A stretch of DNA of 64,000 bases, taken from assembly GCF_015477835.1 (NCBI RefSeq), contig NZ_JADLQN010000001.1:2666001-2730000 (forward strand). Reading direction: 5' to 3'. A program made the translations under genes and the position numbers. Positions 1 to 7,441 of this stretch are shown piece after piece. The stretch's first letter is position 1; each line of letters begins with the position of its first letter. This DNA comes from Nocardia higoensis. Lineage in GTDB: Bacteria > Actinomycetota > Actinomycetes > Mycobacteriales > Mycobacteriaceae. The notes beneath the pieces were generated by a model. It worked only from the letters and a program-made list of their open reading frames with translations, was not told where the DNA came from and did not search any database.

Positions 1-18
1 ACCAGCGGAAGGAAGGGT

Positions 19-552
19 ATGAGCAACGACGATCAGTTGATCATGGATCTCGGTGTTCCCGTCGAACGCACCGAGTGGGGGAAGTGGGTGGATCCTGATC
101 GCCGCGAGGCACAGGTCCGCAAGTTCCTGGAGCACGCGGGGATCAGCGAGATTCCGTCGGAGCCATGGCCGGAGGACTCGGCGGAAGTGAGGCGACTGAA
201 CCCCATCGTCGCCGACCTCTTCCCGGACATGGCTACCGCTATGGCTCCGGAGAATGCAGACATGGCGGATGCCTTCATCTGCTTCATCGGCGAATGCTTC
301 ATCAGATTCGCGGGCGCGACATGGATCGAATACGAGTGGTTCGGTCGCGAGCACTCCTTTTACGATCACGTCAATCCAGCGCTTCGGTTCGACACAGCGG
401 ACGAAGACGAAATTACCGCCTGGTATCTGATGGACAGCATGATCGGTTATGCCCCCGAACGGTACGAGGGGATGTTCTCCGAGATATCCGCGACGGTTCG
501 GGATTACGCCCGATACCGCGAAGAGGAGCGAAACAGCATCGACACCGATTGA
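19..552 (+). CDS. Unrecognised acidic protein, possible immunity protein
   Basis: I do not recognise this 177-residue protein. It is acidic, rich in aromatic residues, and has no signal peptide or membrane segment, so it should be cytoplasmic. The segment around residues 92-125 (GATWIEYEWFG followed by DHVNPALRFD) looks like a compact globular fold. The start is preceded by a GGAAGG ribosome binding site 6 nt upstream. Small acidic cytoplasmic proteins next to nuclease-like or secreted toxin genes are often immunity proteins, and the neighbours fit that picture. The family itself was not identified, so an immunity role is inference from context. Its own cognate toxin could lie just left of the window. 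Confidence 0.6.
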   Translation: MSNDDQLIMDLGVPVERTEWGKWVDPDRREAQVRKFLEHAGISEIPSEPWPEDSAEVRRLNPIVADLFPDMATAMAPENADMADAFICFIGECFIRFAGATWIEYEWFGREHSFYDHVNPALRFDTADEDEITAWYLMDSMIGYAPERYEGMFSEISATVRDYARYREEERNSIDTD

Positions 553-606
553 TAGTTCCATATAAACCCTTCACCACCGTTCCATCATTCGGGGGTTGGC
601 GCAGCC

Positions 607-1989
607 ATGGACGGATACGACAGGGATCGCAGAAGCACTGACAACAACACGCGTGGAAGAGTTTTCGAGAACGGCGCGGACCTGTTTTTCCGAGACAGCG
701 CAAATGGATATATCAAGCAGTCGGGGATACTGAATACTCACGCAGGTGCGGTTCGTTTCGATAAGTTCAAGAAGGCGCACGGCTGCATACGGTCGATCGA
801 AGAAAAGTCCGGCCGATTGGAGGGCAAGAAGGACGAGAAGCAGCTACACGCCGTGCGAGTCCTTCTCGAGAACAATGGGAACCACTATCACGTGCTACGT
901 TCGGTCGAGGGCGAACACGTGTCGAAAGAGGTTCGCGAACTGATCGAGGGACTTCAACGAGACTTCCCGAAACAGTTCACCCACCGGATTGTATCGAGGG
1001 CTGAGGCTCGCGAGATATGGGCGCTCGGACTGCAACTGGAACGAGGTCAGCAACTCGAACTGCCGGGTGTCGGCAGGCAGGCACGGGAGCAGGTTCGGGA
1101 GCGCAAGGATCCTGGGCGGCAGAAAGCGTTCACGAAGGCGCTCGCGGCGGGCAAGTCCCTGGCGAATCAGCGTGAGCAGCACCGCGAGCAAGTGCAAAAG
1201 CAGCTGCGCGGGATTGCCGAGCGCGCCGAAAACGGAAAGCCGCTCGACCCGGGGACCTTGGAGAAGCAGCATGAGCGGTTGACCAGGAGGCTCGAGAACA
1301 TCAGAGAGGCCGAGCGCCGGAACGAGCGCGCTCTCCTGCAATCGCTGGGCCTGCAACTGAGCGACACTCCGATGCGCACGCTGGAACAGCTGAAAGAAGA
1401 GCAGCGCGAGCAGCGGCGTCAGGATGTGGTTCGCGGTCTCGAACAGATCGGACGCGAGGTCGAGCGTGGGCACTGGCGGGAGATCGCCGACCAGCACAAC
1501 ACACGGGTGCACCGATTGGGCGTCGAGTACGTGCGGTCCATGGAACAGCGCTACCACGGCCGAGAAGGAGCCGAGCGGGAAATCGCGATCGACCAGGCTC
1601 GTCGGCAGGCCGAGCGGTTGCTGATCACGCCGGAGAAGGTCGCGGGCCTGGACCTGGAACGGTTCCGTGCCGTGCGCGACGGTCACGAAGCCGGATACAA
1701 CTCACCGAACAAGACTCACACCTACCAGCGGTCCGGAATGCCCGCCGTCGAAGTCGAACACGATGCACCGGAGCGGCGCTTGGCCCGGATGGTGCACGAT
1801 GTCGACCGCGGTTTGGCGGTGGACCAGGTCTTGATGCGAGAGGTGCTGGAGGTCAGCACTTTCGAACCGGCCACCGAGGCGGTGCGACGTGATGTGGGCC
1901 ATCGGCAATCATTGAGCCGAGGACGGCATCGAGCAGCCGAACGCGACCGGGAACGAGGAATCGATCGAGGGCCGGATCGCGGCCGATAG
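607..1989 (+). CDS. Nuclease-like N-terminus with long charged coiled coil (putative toxin-related)
   Basis: This 460-residue protein has two parts. Residues about 15-150 look like a small restriction-endonuclease-fold domain: Asp52 (RFDKF), then Glu65-x-Lys67 in SIEEKSG, then Lys/Gln around 74-79, the order of D...ExK...Q active sites. Residues about 155-330 are almost entirely Arg/Glu/Gln/Lys and should form a long coiled coil. The C-terminal 60 residues are Arg-rich and disordered. No signal peptide, WXG motif or export domain is visible. It may be a nuclease toxin module whose usual N-terminal delivery domain is absent, or a cytoplasmic nucleic-acid-binding protein. It lies 54 bp downstream of the small acidic gene in the same direction. 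The nuclease assignment rests on motif reading only. Confidence 0.5.
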   Translation: MDGYDRDRRSTDNNTRGRVFENGADLFFRDSANGYIKQSGILNTHAGAVRFDKFKKAHGCIRSIEEKSGRLEGKKDEKQLHAVRVLLENNGNHYHVLRSVEGEHVSKEVRELIEGLQRDFPKQFTHRIVSRAEAREIWALGLQLERGQQLELPGVGRQAREQVRERKDPGRQKAFTKALAAGKSLANQREQHREQVQKQLRGIAERAENGKPLDPGTLEKQHERLTRRLENIREAERRNERALLQSLGLQLSDTPMRTLEQLKEEQREQRRQDVVRGLEQIGREVERGHWREIADQHNTRVHRLGVEYVRSMEQRYHGREGAEREIAIDQARRQAERLLITPEKVAGLDLERFRAVRDGHEAGYNSPNKTHTYQRSGMPAVEVEHDAPERRLARMVHDVDRGLAVDQVLMREVLEVSTFEPATEAVRRDVGHRQSLSRGRHRAAERDRERGIDRGPDRGR

Positions 1990-2104
1990 CCTTCGGCTCG
2001 AACCGCCACCATCGTCGGCGAGCCCGCGCCATCGACCGGCGACGATGCAGCTTCGGCCCACATGAAAGACACAGGCTCGTTCGGCTCGGACGGGAGAGGG
2101 GACA

Positions 2105-2363
2105 CACGTCGAGGTGGTTGCCGAATTTCCGGCCACCCAACTCGCGGACTTCACCACAGCATCGCGACTCGGCGAATTCACCGCGGGCGTACCGAGCAAC
2201 TGGCAGAAGCACTATTGGCAGGACAGCGGCATAGCGGACTCCCTGAGCGCCGAAACCAACGAGAACTTCTCCGACTGGGACGGAACGACCGGACGTCAGG
2301 TCGTCGTCCACCACCTCGACGCCGACACGGTGCGGGTCTTCACCCGAGGTTGGTGCTGACCGG
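2105..2363 (+). pseudogene. Truncated duplicate of the lipoprotein (immunity) gene
   Basis: An 81-residue open frame (2114-2359) matches the C-terminal ~85 residues of the lipoprotein encoded at 6703-7137 with only a handful of substitutions. At DNA level the two copies match at about nine bases in ten over ~255 bp, at a constant offset of 4778 bp. The similarity starts at CACGT and ends just after the shared TGA stop. The signal peptide, lipobox and first ~60 residues are missing, so this copy could not be exported as a lipoprotein. It is best read as an orphan immunity remnant or one arm of a duplication. Confidence 0.85.
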
Positions 2364-2471
2364 CTCTTGGGGCCTTCGCCTCGGACGACAGCCGGCGCAC
2401 CAGCGCCGGATGAGATGATGCACGTCGGAGTGTGTCGTTAGGGTGGGAATCTCCAAGCATCGAGAGAGGGC

Positions 2472-4523
2472 ATGATGGCGCTGACCACTTCGCTGGCAGG
2501 TCGGGTGCGGAACACCAGCCTCCCGAAGAGCCATTCACTGCTACCTCTGCTGGAGGCTGTCGTCAACGGCCTCCAATCGATCGATGCGCGTTTCGACGAG
2601 GATGCCGGGCAGGGGCGCTTGCGAGTCGTCATCGAACGGAGTGGAGAAGCCGAGCTGGACCTCGGCCTCTCCGGTCCCGGCCGAACGGCCCTGAGACCGA
2701 TCGCGGGCTTCCTCGTCGAGGACAACGGCCTGGGTTTCACCCCGGAGAACATGAAGTCGTTCGAGACGCTGGACAGCGACTACAAATCCGGGATGGGTTG
2801 CCGCGGAGTGGGCCGTCTGCTCTGGCTGAAGGCATTCGACAGGGTTTCGATCCGCAGTGCGTACCGGGACGAGTCGGGCGGACTTCACACCCGACACTTC
2901 CGGTTCTCTGTGGACCGGGAAGTCGAGCACATCGAGGCGCCGAACGATTTCGGCGATACCGGGGCCGCAGTGCATCTGGACGGTTTCAAAGCCGCTTTCC
3001 AGCGCCACGCGCCGAAGACCATCGACGTGATCGCGCGCGAGGTGTTCGAGCACTGCATCTGGTACTTTCTTCGGCCGGGCGGCCCGCCGGAAGTCACGAT
3101 CGTCGACGACGCGGAAAGCGAGATCATCTCCCTCAGCAAGCTGATGGAGGACTTCATTTTCTCCGATCTGCCGACGACCAGCCTCGACGTCGGGGGCCGG
3201 AAGTTCGACATGGTCAACCTCTGCCTGAAGTCGTCGACGCGCAATCTCATGCCACGGCTGTATTGGTGTGCCGCGAATCGTGTCGTCGCCGAGGAGAATC
3301 TCACCGGCAAGATCCCGGGGCTCTACGGACGGCTGAAGGACGAGACGGGCACCGAGTTCACCTACGTCTGCTACCTGTCGTCCGACTACCTGGACGCGAA
3401 TGTCCGCTCCGACCGCACGGCATTCGACATCGCCGAGCGGACGGCCGGACCGACGCTGGAGAACGACCTTTCGCTCGAGGACATCCGCGCCGGCGTGCTG
3501 AGCCAGGTGGAGAAACTCTTGACGACCCCGCTTGCCGCTGCCCGCAACGAGGGCAAGGCACGGGTCCATGAGTTCGTGAGCAACAAGGCGCCGCGATATC
3601 GACCGGTTCTCTCTCGCCTCGAGGCGCTCGGGGTGACCGTCGATCCGTCGATCAAGGACTCGGACCTCGAGCTGCTGCTGCACCGCAACCTCCAGAAGCT
3701 GGAGACCGAAGCACTGGCACAAGGCCAGGCGATCTTCACGCAAGCGGGTTCGGCTCACCTGGAGGGCTATCAGGAACGGCTGCGGCGCTACCTCGATATC
3801 GTCGATGACATCAATCAGTCCGACCTCGCGGCGTATGTCGCTCGGCGGCGGACCATCCTCGACATCCTGACCAAGCTCATCAGAGTCAACGATCAGGGCG
3901 GATACTCGCGGGAGGACGCCGTTCACCAGTTGCTCATGCCGATGCGCACCGACTCGAACGAGATCGGAACCGATGCGTCGAACCTGTGGATTCTCGACGA
4001 ACGGCTGGCGTTTCACGACTATCTGGCCTCGGACAAGACTCTCAGGAGCATGCCGATCACCGGGTCGGAGTCGACCAAGGAACCCGACATCCTCGCGACG
4101 CGACTCGTCGATGTTCCGGTGTTGGCAGCCGAGGGCGAGAAGTTGCCGCTGGCCTCGATCGTCGTGGTCGAGATCAAGAGACCGATGCGTAACGATGCCT
4201 CGGAAGGCAACGACCCGATCGCTCAGTGCATCGACTACGTCAAGCGCGTACGCGGCGGCGGCGTCCTGACAGCTTCGGGGCGCCTGATCCCGCCTACGCC
4301 GGAGCCGCCTGCCTTCTGCTACATCGTGGCTGACCTGACGCCGACGATGGTGAGCCGATGCGAACTGGTCGGCTTGCAGCGCACGGCCGACGGTCTCGGC
4401 TACTTCGGGTTCAACGCGCCGTCGAAGACATACATCGAGGTCATATCGTTCGACAGACTCGTGAACGCCGCCAACGAGCGCAATCGTGCGTTCTTCGACA
4501 AGCTGGGGCTGCCGTCGAGTTAG
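2472..4523 (+). CDS. GHKL (Bergerat-fold) ATPase fused to a C-terminal PD-(D/E)xK nuclease
   Basis: 683 residues. The N-terminus carries the Hsp90/MutL/histidine-kinase ATP site: Glu28-Asn32 in LLEAVVNG (N box), DNGLGF at 84-89 (G1), and GCRGVGR at 109-115 followed by LLWLKAFD (G2). The middle (about 200-500) resembles the transducer and helical linker regions of such ATPases. The C-terminus has a nuclease signature: Pro538-Asp539, Glu567-x-Lys569 in VVVEIKRP, and Gln585-x3-Tyr589, the classical PD...ExK...QxxxY arrangement. An ATP-gated clamp plus an attached nuclease suggests DNA restriction or anti-phage defence, but I cannot match it to a named system. GAGAGAGGG precedes the ATG. It sits alone between two copies of a lipoprotein gene, in an island that looks less GC-rich. 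Domain calls are from motifs; the biological role is inferred. Confidence 0.72.
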   Translation: MMALTTSLAGRVRNTSLPKSHSLLPLLEAVVNGLQSIDARFDEDAGQGRLRVVIERSGEAELDLGLSGPGRTALRPIAGFLVEDNGLGFTPENMKSFETLDSDYKSGMGCRGVGRLLWLKAFDRVSIRSAYRDESGGLHTRHFRFSVDREVEHIEAPNDFGDTGAAVHLDGFKAAFQRHAPKTIDVIAREVFEHCIWYFLRPGGPPEVTIVDDAESEIISLSKLMEDFIFSDLPTTSLDVGGRKFDMVNLCLKSSTRNLMPRLYWCAANRVVAEENLTGKIPGLYGRLKDETGTEFTYVCYLSSDYLDANVRSDRTAFDIAERTAGPTLENDLSLEDIRAGVLSQVEKLLTTPLAAARNEGKARVHEFVSNKAPRYRPVLSRLEALGVTVDPSIKDSDLELLLHRNLQKLETEALAQGQAIFTQAGSAHLEGYQERLRRYLDIVDDINQSDLAAYVARRRTILDILTKLIRVNDQGGYSREDAVHQLLMPMRTDSNEIGTDASNLWILDERLAFHDYLASDKTLRSMPITGSESTKEPDILATRLVDVPVLAAEGEKLPLASIVVVEIKRPMRNDASEGNDPIAQCIDYVKRVRGGGVLTASGRLIPPTPEPPAFCYIVADLTPTMVSRCELVGLQRTADGLGYFGFNAPSKTYIEVISFDRLVNAANERNRAFFDKLGLPSS

Positions 4524-4769
4524 CGTCTGGCGGCATCGCGTCCTCGTTCATGTTCCCTCACCCGAGCTTCCCGTCCAGCGCAGTGTGTACCACTGCCCAG
4601 GGGCGGAGGCTCACGATCCACTTACCGATGTAGCGGCGGCATACTCACCGCGAGTACCCGTGCGACGTCGGGCGGTAGTCATGCAAGAACTTGCGCCCGC
4701 GCAGCCGCGTTGCCTTCGCCTTGGACAACAATCGGGATGTTTGCCCAGGATTCGAGATCGACGGGCTGC
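4524..4769. other. Intergenic stretch after the GHKL gene
   Basis: About 250 bases without a convincing gene. Open frames here are the tails of shadows with no ribosome binding site. I see no clear terminator hairpin and no transposase remnant. The promoter of the downstream toxin cassette begins at its right end. Confidence 0.5.
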
Positions 4770-4799
4770 TTGTTCTTCAACATCTCCCGCACCTAGAAT
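4770..4799 (+). promoter_or_regulatory. Promoter TTGTTC-N18-TAGAAT driving a leaderless small ORF and the toxin cassette
   Basis: TTGTTC (4770-4775) and TAGAAT (4794-4799) are separated by 18 nt, one of the best housekeeping-sigma promoter matches in the window. The expected transcription start falls on or beside the ATG at 4807, 7 nt after the -10 box. Transcripts would continue into the T7SS-type genes. A 6-bp hairpin (CGCGGT-CGGT-ACCGCG, 4852-4867) lies downstream inside the small ORF. Confidence 0.6.
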
Positions 4800-4806
4800 C
4801 GCATCC

Positions 4807-4920
4807 ATGATGCTCGACGGGGGAGATCTATCCGGCATGAAATCACTGAACCGCGGTCGGTACCGCGACCGAAGAACCAGTCGGCCGGTCAGGGAGCGCT
4901 CAGCACACACCAATGTGTAG
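4807..4920 (+). CDS. Leaderless 37-residue small ORF upstream of the T7SS-type cassette
   Basis: The frame starts with ATG ATG exactly 7 nt after a TAGAAT box and ends with TAG 12 bp before the next gene. The peptide has an acidic N-terminus (MMLDGGDLSG) and a strongly basic middle (RGRYRDRR, SRPVRER), with no membrane segment. The position matches leaderless small ORFs known in mycobacteria, where initiation occurs at the 5' end of the mRNA without a Shine-Dalgarno sequence. It could be a real small protein, or an upstream ORF that sets translation of the cassette or opens the embedded hairpin. Codon use is not decisive at this length. Confidence 0.4.
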   Translation: MMLDGGDLSGMKSLNRGRYRDRRTSRPVRERSAHTNV

Positions 4921-4932
4921 ACCGGATCGGGC

Positions 4933-6060
4933 ATGACCGAATTCACCGTCGACCTGTCCACACTGGCCGGATTCCAACTGGATCTCCAGGATGCGGGTTC
5001 CACATTTTCGACCAACGGCGCACGCCTGGTCCCCGGATTGACACTGCCCGCCGGAACCTCGGGCCTGATGGCTGCACTCGCACCGGCGCTGGGGTCCCTG
5101 CAGAACACGCTCACGACCGCGCACCAACAGGACCGGTCGACCATCGACAACCTCGGCACCGACCTGTCAGGTGCGGCAACTCGGTACCGGGCCACCGATA
5201 GTTCATCGGCGCAGGCGATATCGGCCTCCGCGCAGTCCGCTTTCGGCGACTCCGGCACGGTCGTCACCAATGCCGGCGACAGCGCCACACGCTTTCCCGG
5301 GTTGAACCTACCGGCCCTGCCCGGGGTCGAGGAGGCTTCTTACGCAGTTCGGCAGGTGATCACCGCGAGCATAGAGGCCATCGATCAGTTCGATGAGGCG
5401 CTGAGCGCGAGCATCGGCATGAAACCCGCTGCAGACTATTTGACGCCGCTGGTTGCGGACTGGGAAGCGCTGCAGGCCATCGGGAAACGCGTCGGGTTTC
5501 TCGGCATCAACGACTACGTCACCTCGGACAACCTGATCAACGGAACCAGGTGGCTACGCAACAGTTGGTCGGGCGATGCTGCCCAGTCCTTCGAGAATGG
5601 AACGAACGCTCTGGGCCAGGCGGTGGCAACACGCAGCACCGACCTCGATGCGGTCGCGAAGATCATCGAACACGGTGGCGCGGCACTCGAGCGCCTGACC
5701 TACAACCAGGCGCTCGGCGTGGCATCTGCTCTCACTCAACCGATCAGCGCCGTGAACTTCACACTGCCGCTGGGAGTGTGGGCTCAACTCATCGACAAGC
5801 CCATGCCGGAGTCGGTGCGGTCTGTGGTCACTTCGGCGATCGACAGCATGAAGACCGCCGCACTGTCCCGGCAGGACGCGATCACCGCGCTCATCGATCG
5901 CATCGCTGCGGCGCTGAACTATTCGCCCGGCCGGGCCGCACCGACCTTCAACGCGAGCGACTTCGAGATTCCGGAAAAGGTGGTCGTCGACATGGGAATG
6001 TTGCGCTACGGATACGGCGGCAACGCCTGGTGGGAGGACTCCATTGCGTCCGCCACCTGA
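4933..6060 (+). CDS. EspC/WXG-like T7SS secretion-target (carrier) protein
   Basis: 375 residues, no classical signal peptide. The first ~100 residues resemble the EspC/DUF2580 type of T7SS target: alternating helices ending in AATRYRATDSSSA. Residues about 195-260 form a WXG100-like helix-turn-helix, with the motif Trp212-Ser-Gly214 in NSWSGDAAQSFENG. The C-terminus ends in YGYGGNAWWEDS. It is therefore probably a T7SS export adaptor or carrier for the toxin domain encoded next. The downstream gene starts within its last 17 nt in another frame, so the two are likely translationally coupled. No ESX secretion machinery genes are in the window, so export would use apparatus encoded elsewhere. 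The WXG reading is good; the adaptor role is inferred. Confidence 0.68.
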   Translation: MTEFTVDLSTLAGFQLDLQDAGSTFSTNGARLVPGLTLPAGTSGLMAALAPALGSLQNTLTTAHQQDRSTIDNLGTDLSGAATRYRATDSSSAQAISASAQSAFGDSGTVVTNAGDSATRFPGLNLPALPGVEEASYAVRQVITASIEAIDQFDEALSASIGMKPAADYLTPLVADWEALQAIGKRVGFLGINDYVTSDNLINGTRWLRNSWSGDAAQSFENGTNALGQAVATRSTDLDAVAKIIEHGGAALERLTYNQALGVASALTQPISAVNFTLPLGVWAQLIDKPMPESVRSVVTSAIDSMKTAALSRQDAITALIDRIAAALNYSPGRAAPTFNASDFEIPEKVVVDMGMLRYGYGGNAWWEDSIASAT

Positions 6061-6706
6061 TCCCGCAATTCCGTCCAGCCATCCCCAATTCGGATCCGAT
6101 CGCAGCATTCTCAACCGATCGGAAGCGGGCCTGATCAGCACTTCGACCGCTCCTGCGGTGATGCTGTACTTCGAGACGAAGGGATATACGTTCGCTGCCG
6201 ACATATTCGATGCCTATCTGGCCAACCACGGACCCGACTACGAGTACATCATCAGCGCTGAAAATGTGAAACAGATCGTGCAGACGCAGGTCGTCATCGA
6301 CACCGCGGCTGCCCATGTGGACTGGATCAAACAGGAAGCGAAACGCAATCCGGACATGATCGGCACCACGCAGGAGATAACACACCCCTGGGAACCGATC
6401 ACGGTCACCGACAACTCCGATGTCGTCCTCGCACTCGGAACCTTCTCGGTGGCAGTCGGTGCCGACGCCCTGGTACAACGCTCCGGTGAAACACTCCAGG
6501 CAGAGATCCGCTACCGAATCTATGCCTACGACCTGTATGACTTCGACAAGACTGTCGACTGGACGTCGATGGATGTGGAACTGTCGGTCAAGAAGGGACT
6601 GAACCACGACATGCGGCAGTTGGAGGAAGCCGGCTGGGCGCGCAGTTTCAAAGCCCGCGGCAACACCGAAGCTCTCGGCGACTACTCCTGGTCCGGGAAC
6701 CTGTGA
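6044..6706 (+). CDS. Colicin-M-like toxin domain protein, variant active site
   Basis: 220 residues from a TTG start overlapping the carrier; an internal ATG at 6161 is an alternative. The C-terminal half has features I associate with colicin-M-type lipid II diphosphatases: LGTFSVAVGADALVQ, then IRYRIYAYDLYDFDKT, then a short C-terminal strand motif (GDYSWSG). The colicin M catalytic pattern is D-x-Y-D-x5-H-R. Here Asp163, Tyr165 and Asp166 are present but the His-Arg pair is Asp172-Trp173. The fold is therefore suggested but the usual catalysis is doubtful. Context (WXG carrier upstream, lipoprotein downstream, overlaps on both sides) supports an exported antibacterial effector acting at the outer face of the membrane. 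It could also be a frameshift-separated tail of the carrier. Confidence 0.52.
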   Translation: MRPPPDPAIPSSHPQFGSDRSILNRSEAGLISTSTAPAVMLYFETKGYTFAADIFDAYLANHGPDYEYIISAENVKQIVQTQVVIDTAAAHVDWIKQEAKRNPDMIGTTQEITHPWEPITVTDNSDVVLALGTFSVAVGADALVQRSGETLQAEIRYRIYAYDLYDFDKTVDWTSMDVELSVKKGLNHDMRQLEEAGWARSFKARGNTEALGDYSWSGNL

Positions 6707-7137
6707 ACCGCACCGGAAGGGTGCGCGCGATCCCGGCCTGGGTCGTGGCAGGTGTGTTCGCGCTGGCCGGCTGCGGCAACTCGCCAGAGGACACGGCCGT
6801 GCCCGAATGCGGCAACATCCACTTCCCCGAGAGCGCCCACATCGTCTACCAGACCGGCGATCAAGAGTTCAGCGGGGAGGCCCACGTGGAGGTGGTTGCC
6901 GAATTCCCGGCTGCTCAACTCGCGGACTTCACCACAGCATCGCGACTCGGCGAATTCACCGCGGGCGTACCGAGCAACTGGCAGAAGCACTACTGGCAGG
7001 ACAGCGGCGTGGCCGACACCCTGGGCGCCGAAACCAACGAGAACTTCTCGGACTGGGACGGTACGACCGGACGTCAGGTCGTCATCCACCACCTCGACGC
7101 CGACACGGTGCGGGTCTTCACCCGAGGTTGGTGCTGA
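6703..7137 (+). CDS. Lipoprotein, probable immunity protein to the adjacent toxin
   Basis: 144 residues. The N-terminus is a lipoprotein signal: basic MNRTGRVR, a hydrophobic stretch, then the lipobox LAGC with Cys24. The mature part is acidic, with QKHYWQDSG and NENFSDWDGTTGRQVV segments, and ends in an unusual Trp-Cys. The GTG start overlaps the toxin stop as GTGA, so expression is coupled to the toxin. A membrane-anchored protein on the outer face is where immunity to a lipid-II-directed toxin is needed: the colicin M immunity protein Cmi and the Streptococcus TipC protein (against TelC) have that topology. A truncated near-identical copy lies at 2105-2363. The lipoprotein call is firm; immunity is inferred from context. 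Confidence 0.7.
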   Translation: MNRTGRVRAIPAWVVAGVFALAGCGNSPEDTAVPECGNIHFPESAHIVYQTGDQEFSGEAHVEVVAEFPAAQLADFTTASRLGEFTAGVPSNWQKHYWQDSGVADTLGAETNENFSDWDGTTGRQVVIHHLDADTVRVFTRGWC

Positions 7138-7141
7138 CCGG
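6883..7141 (+). repeat. Direct repeat, right copy (partner at 2105-2363)
   Basis: The last ~255 bp of the lipoprotein gene are repeated upstream in the same orientation at an offset of 4778 bp. The pair brackets the GHKL-nuclease gene, the small ORF, the carrier and the toxin gene. Homologous recombination between the copies would delete that block. Confidence 0.9.
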
Positions 7142-7441
7142 ATCGCGGGTTTGGCCGAAAACCATCGACGTGATCGCCCGCGAACTCGGCGAGCTGAGGC
7201 TGATCACCAGGTCGGTATCAGGTGCCCTCGACAATCCAGCGGAACTCGGTGCGCCGGGTGCTGTACCAGTCGCGGAGCCACGGGGTCGCTCGGGCCGGCG
7301 GAAGGATGGATCGGATGGTCTCGTCGTCGGAGCGGGCCGACACCGGGCGCCGAAACGTTCCAGCGGGCCGATCCCGGCTTCTGGGAGGGGCATCGGTGAG
7401 AATGGCGGTGATATCGCACCTGCTCGAGGAAAGAGATCACC
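7142..7441. other. Degenerate intergenic region with a scrap of the GHKL gene
   Basis: No convincing gene. Bases 7154-7183 match 3011-3040 inside the GHKL-nuclease gene at 28 of 30 positions and in the same orientation; in that frame both read PKTIDVIARE. On the minus strand a frame ending at 7228 reads ATPWLRDWYSTRRTEF and may be the tail of a decayed gene. The region looks like a recombination scar at the right edge of the island. Confidence 0.5.

Noticed and set aside
1..7441. Insertion sequence, integrase or tRNA attachment site for the accessory island
   Set aside because: I found no transposase or integrase frame, no terminal inverted repeats and no tRNA; only the lipoprotein-gene direct repeats are visible.
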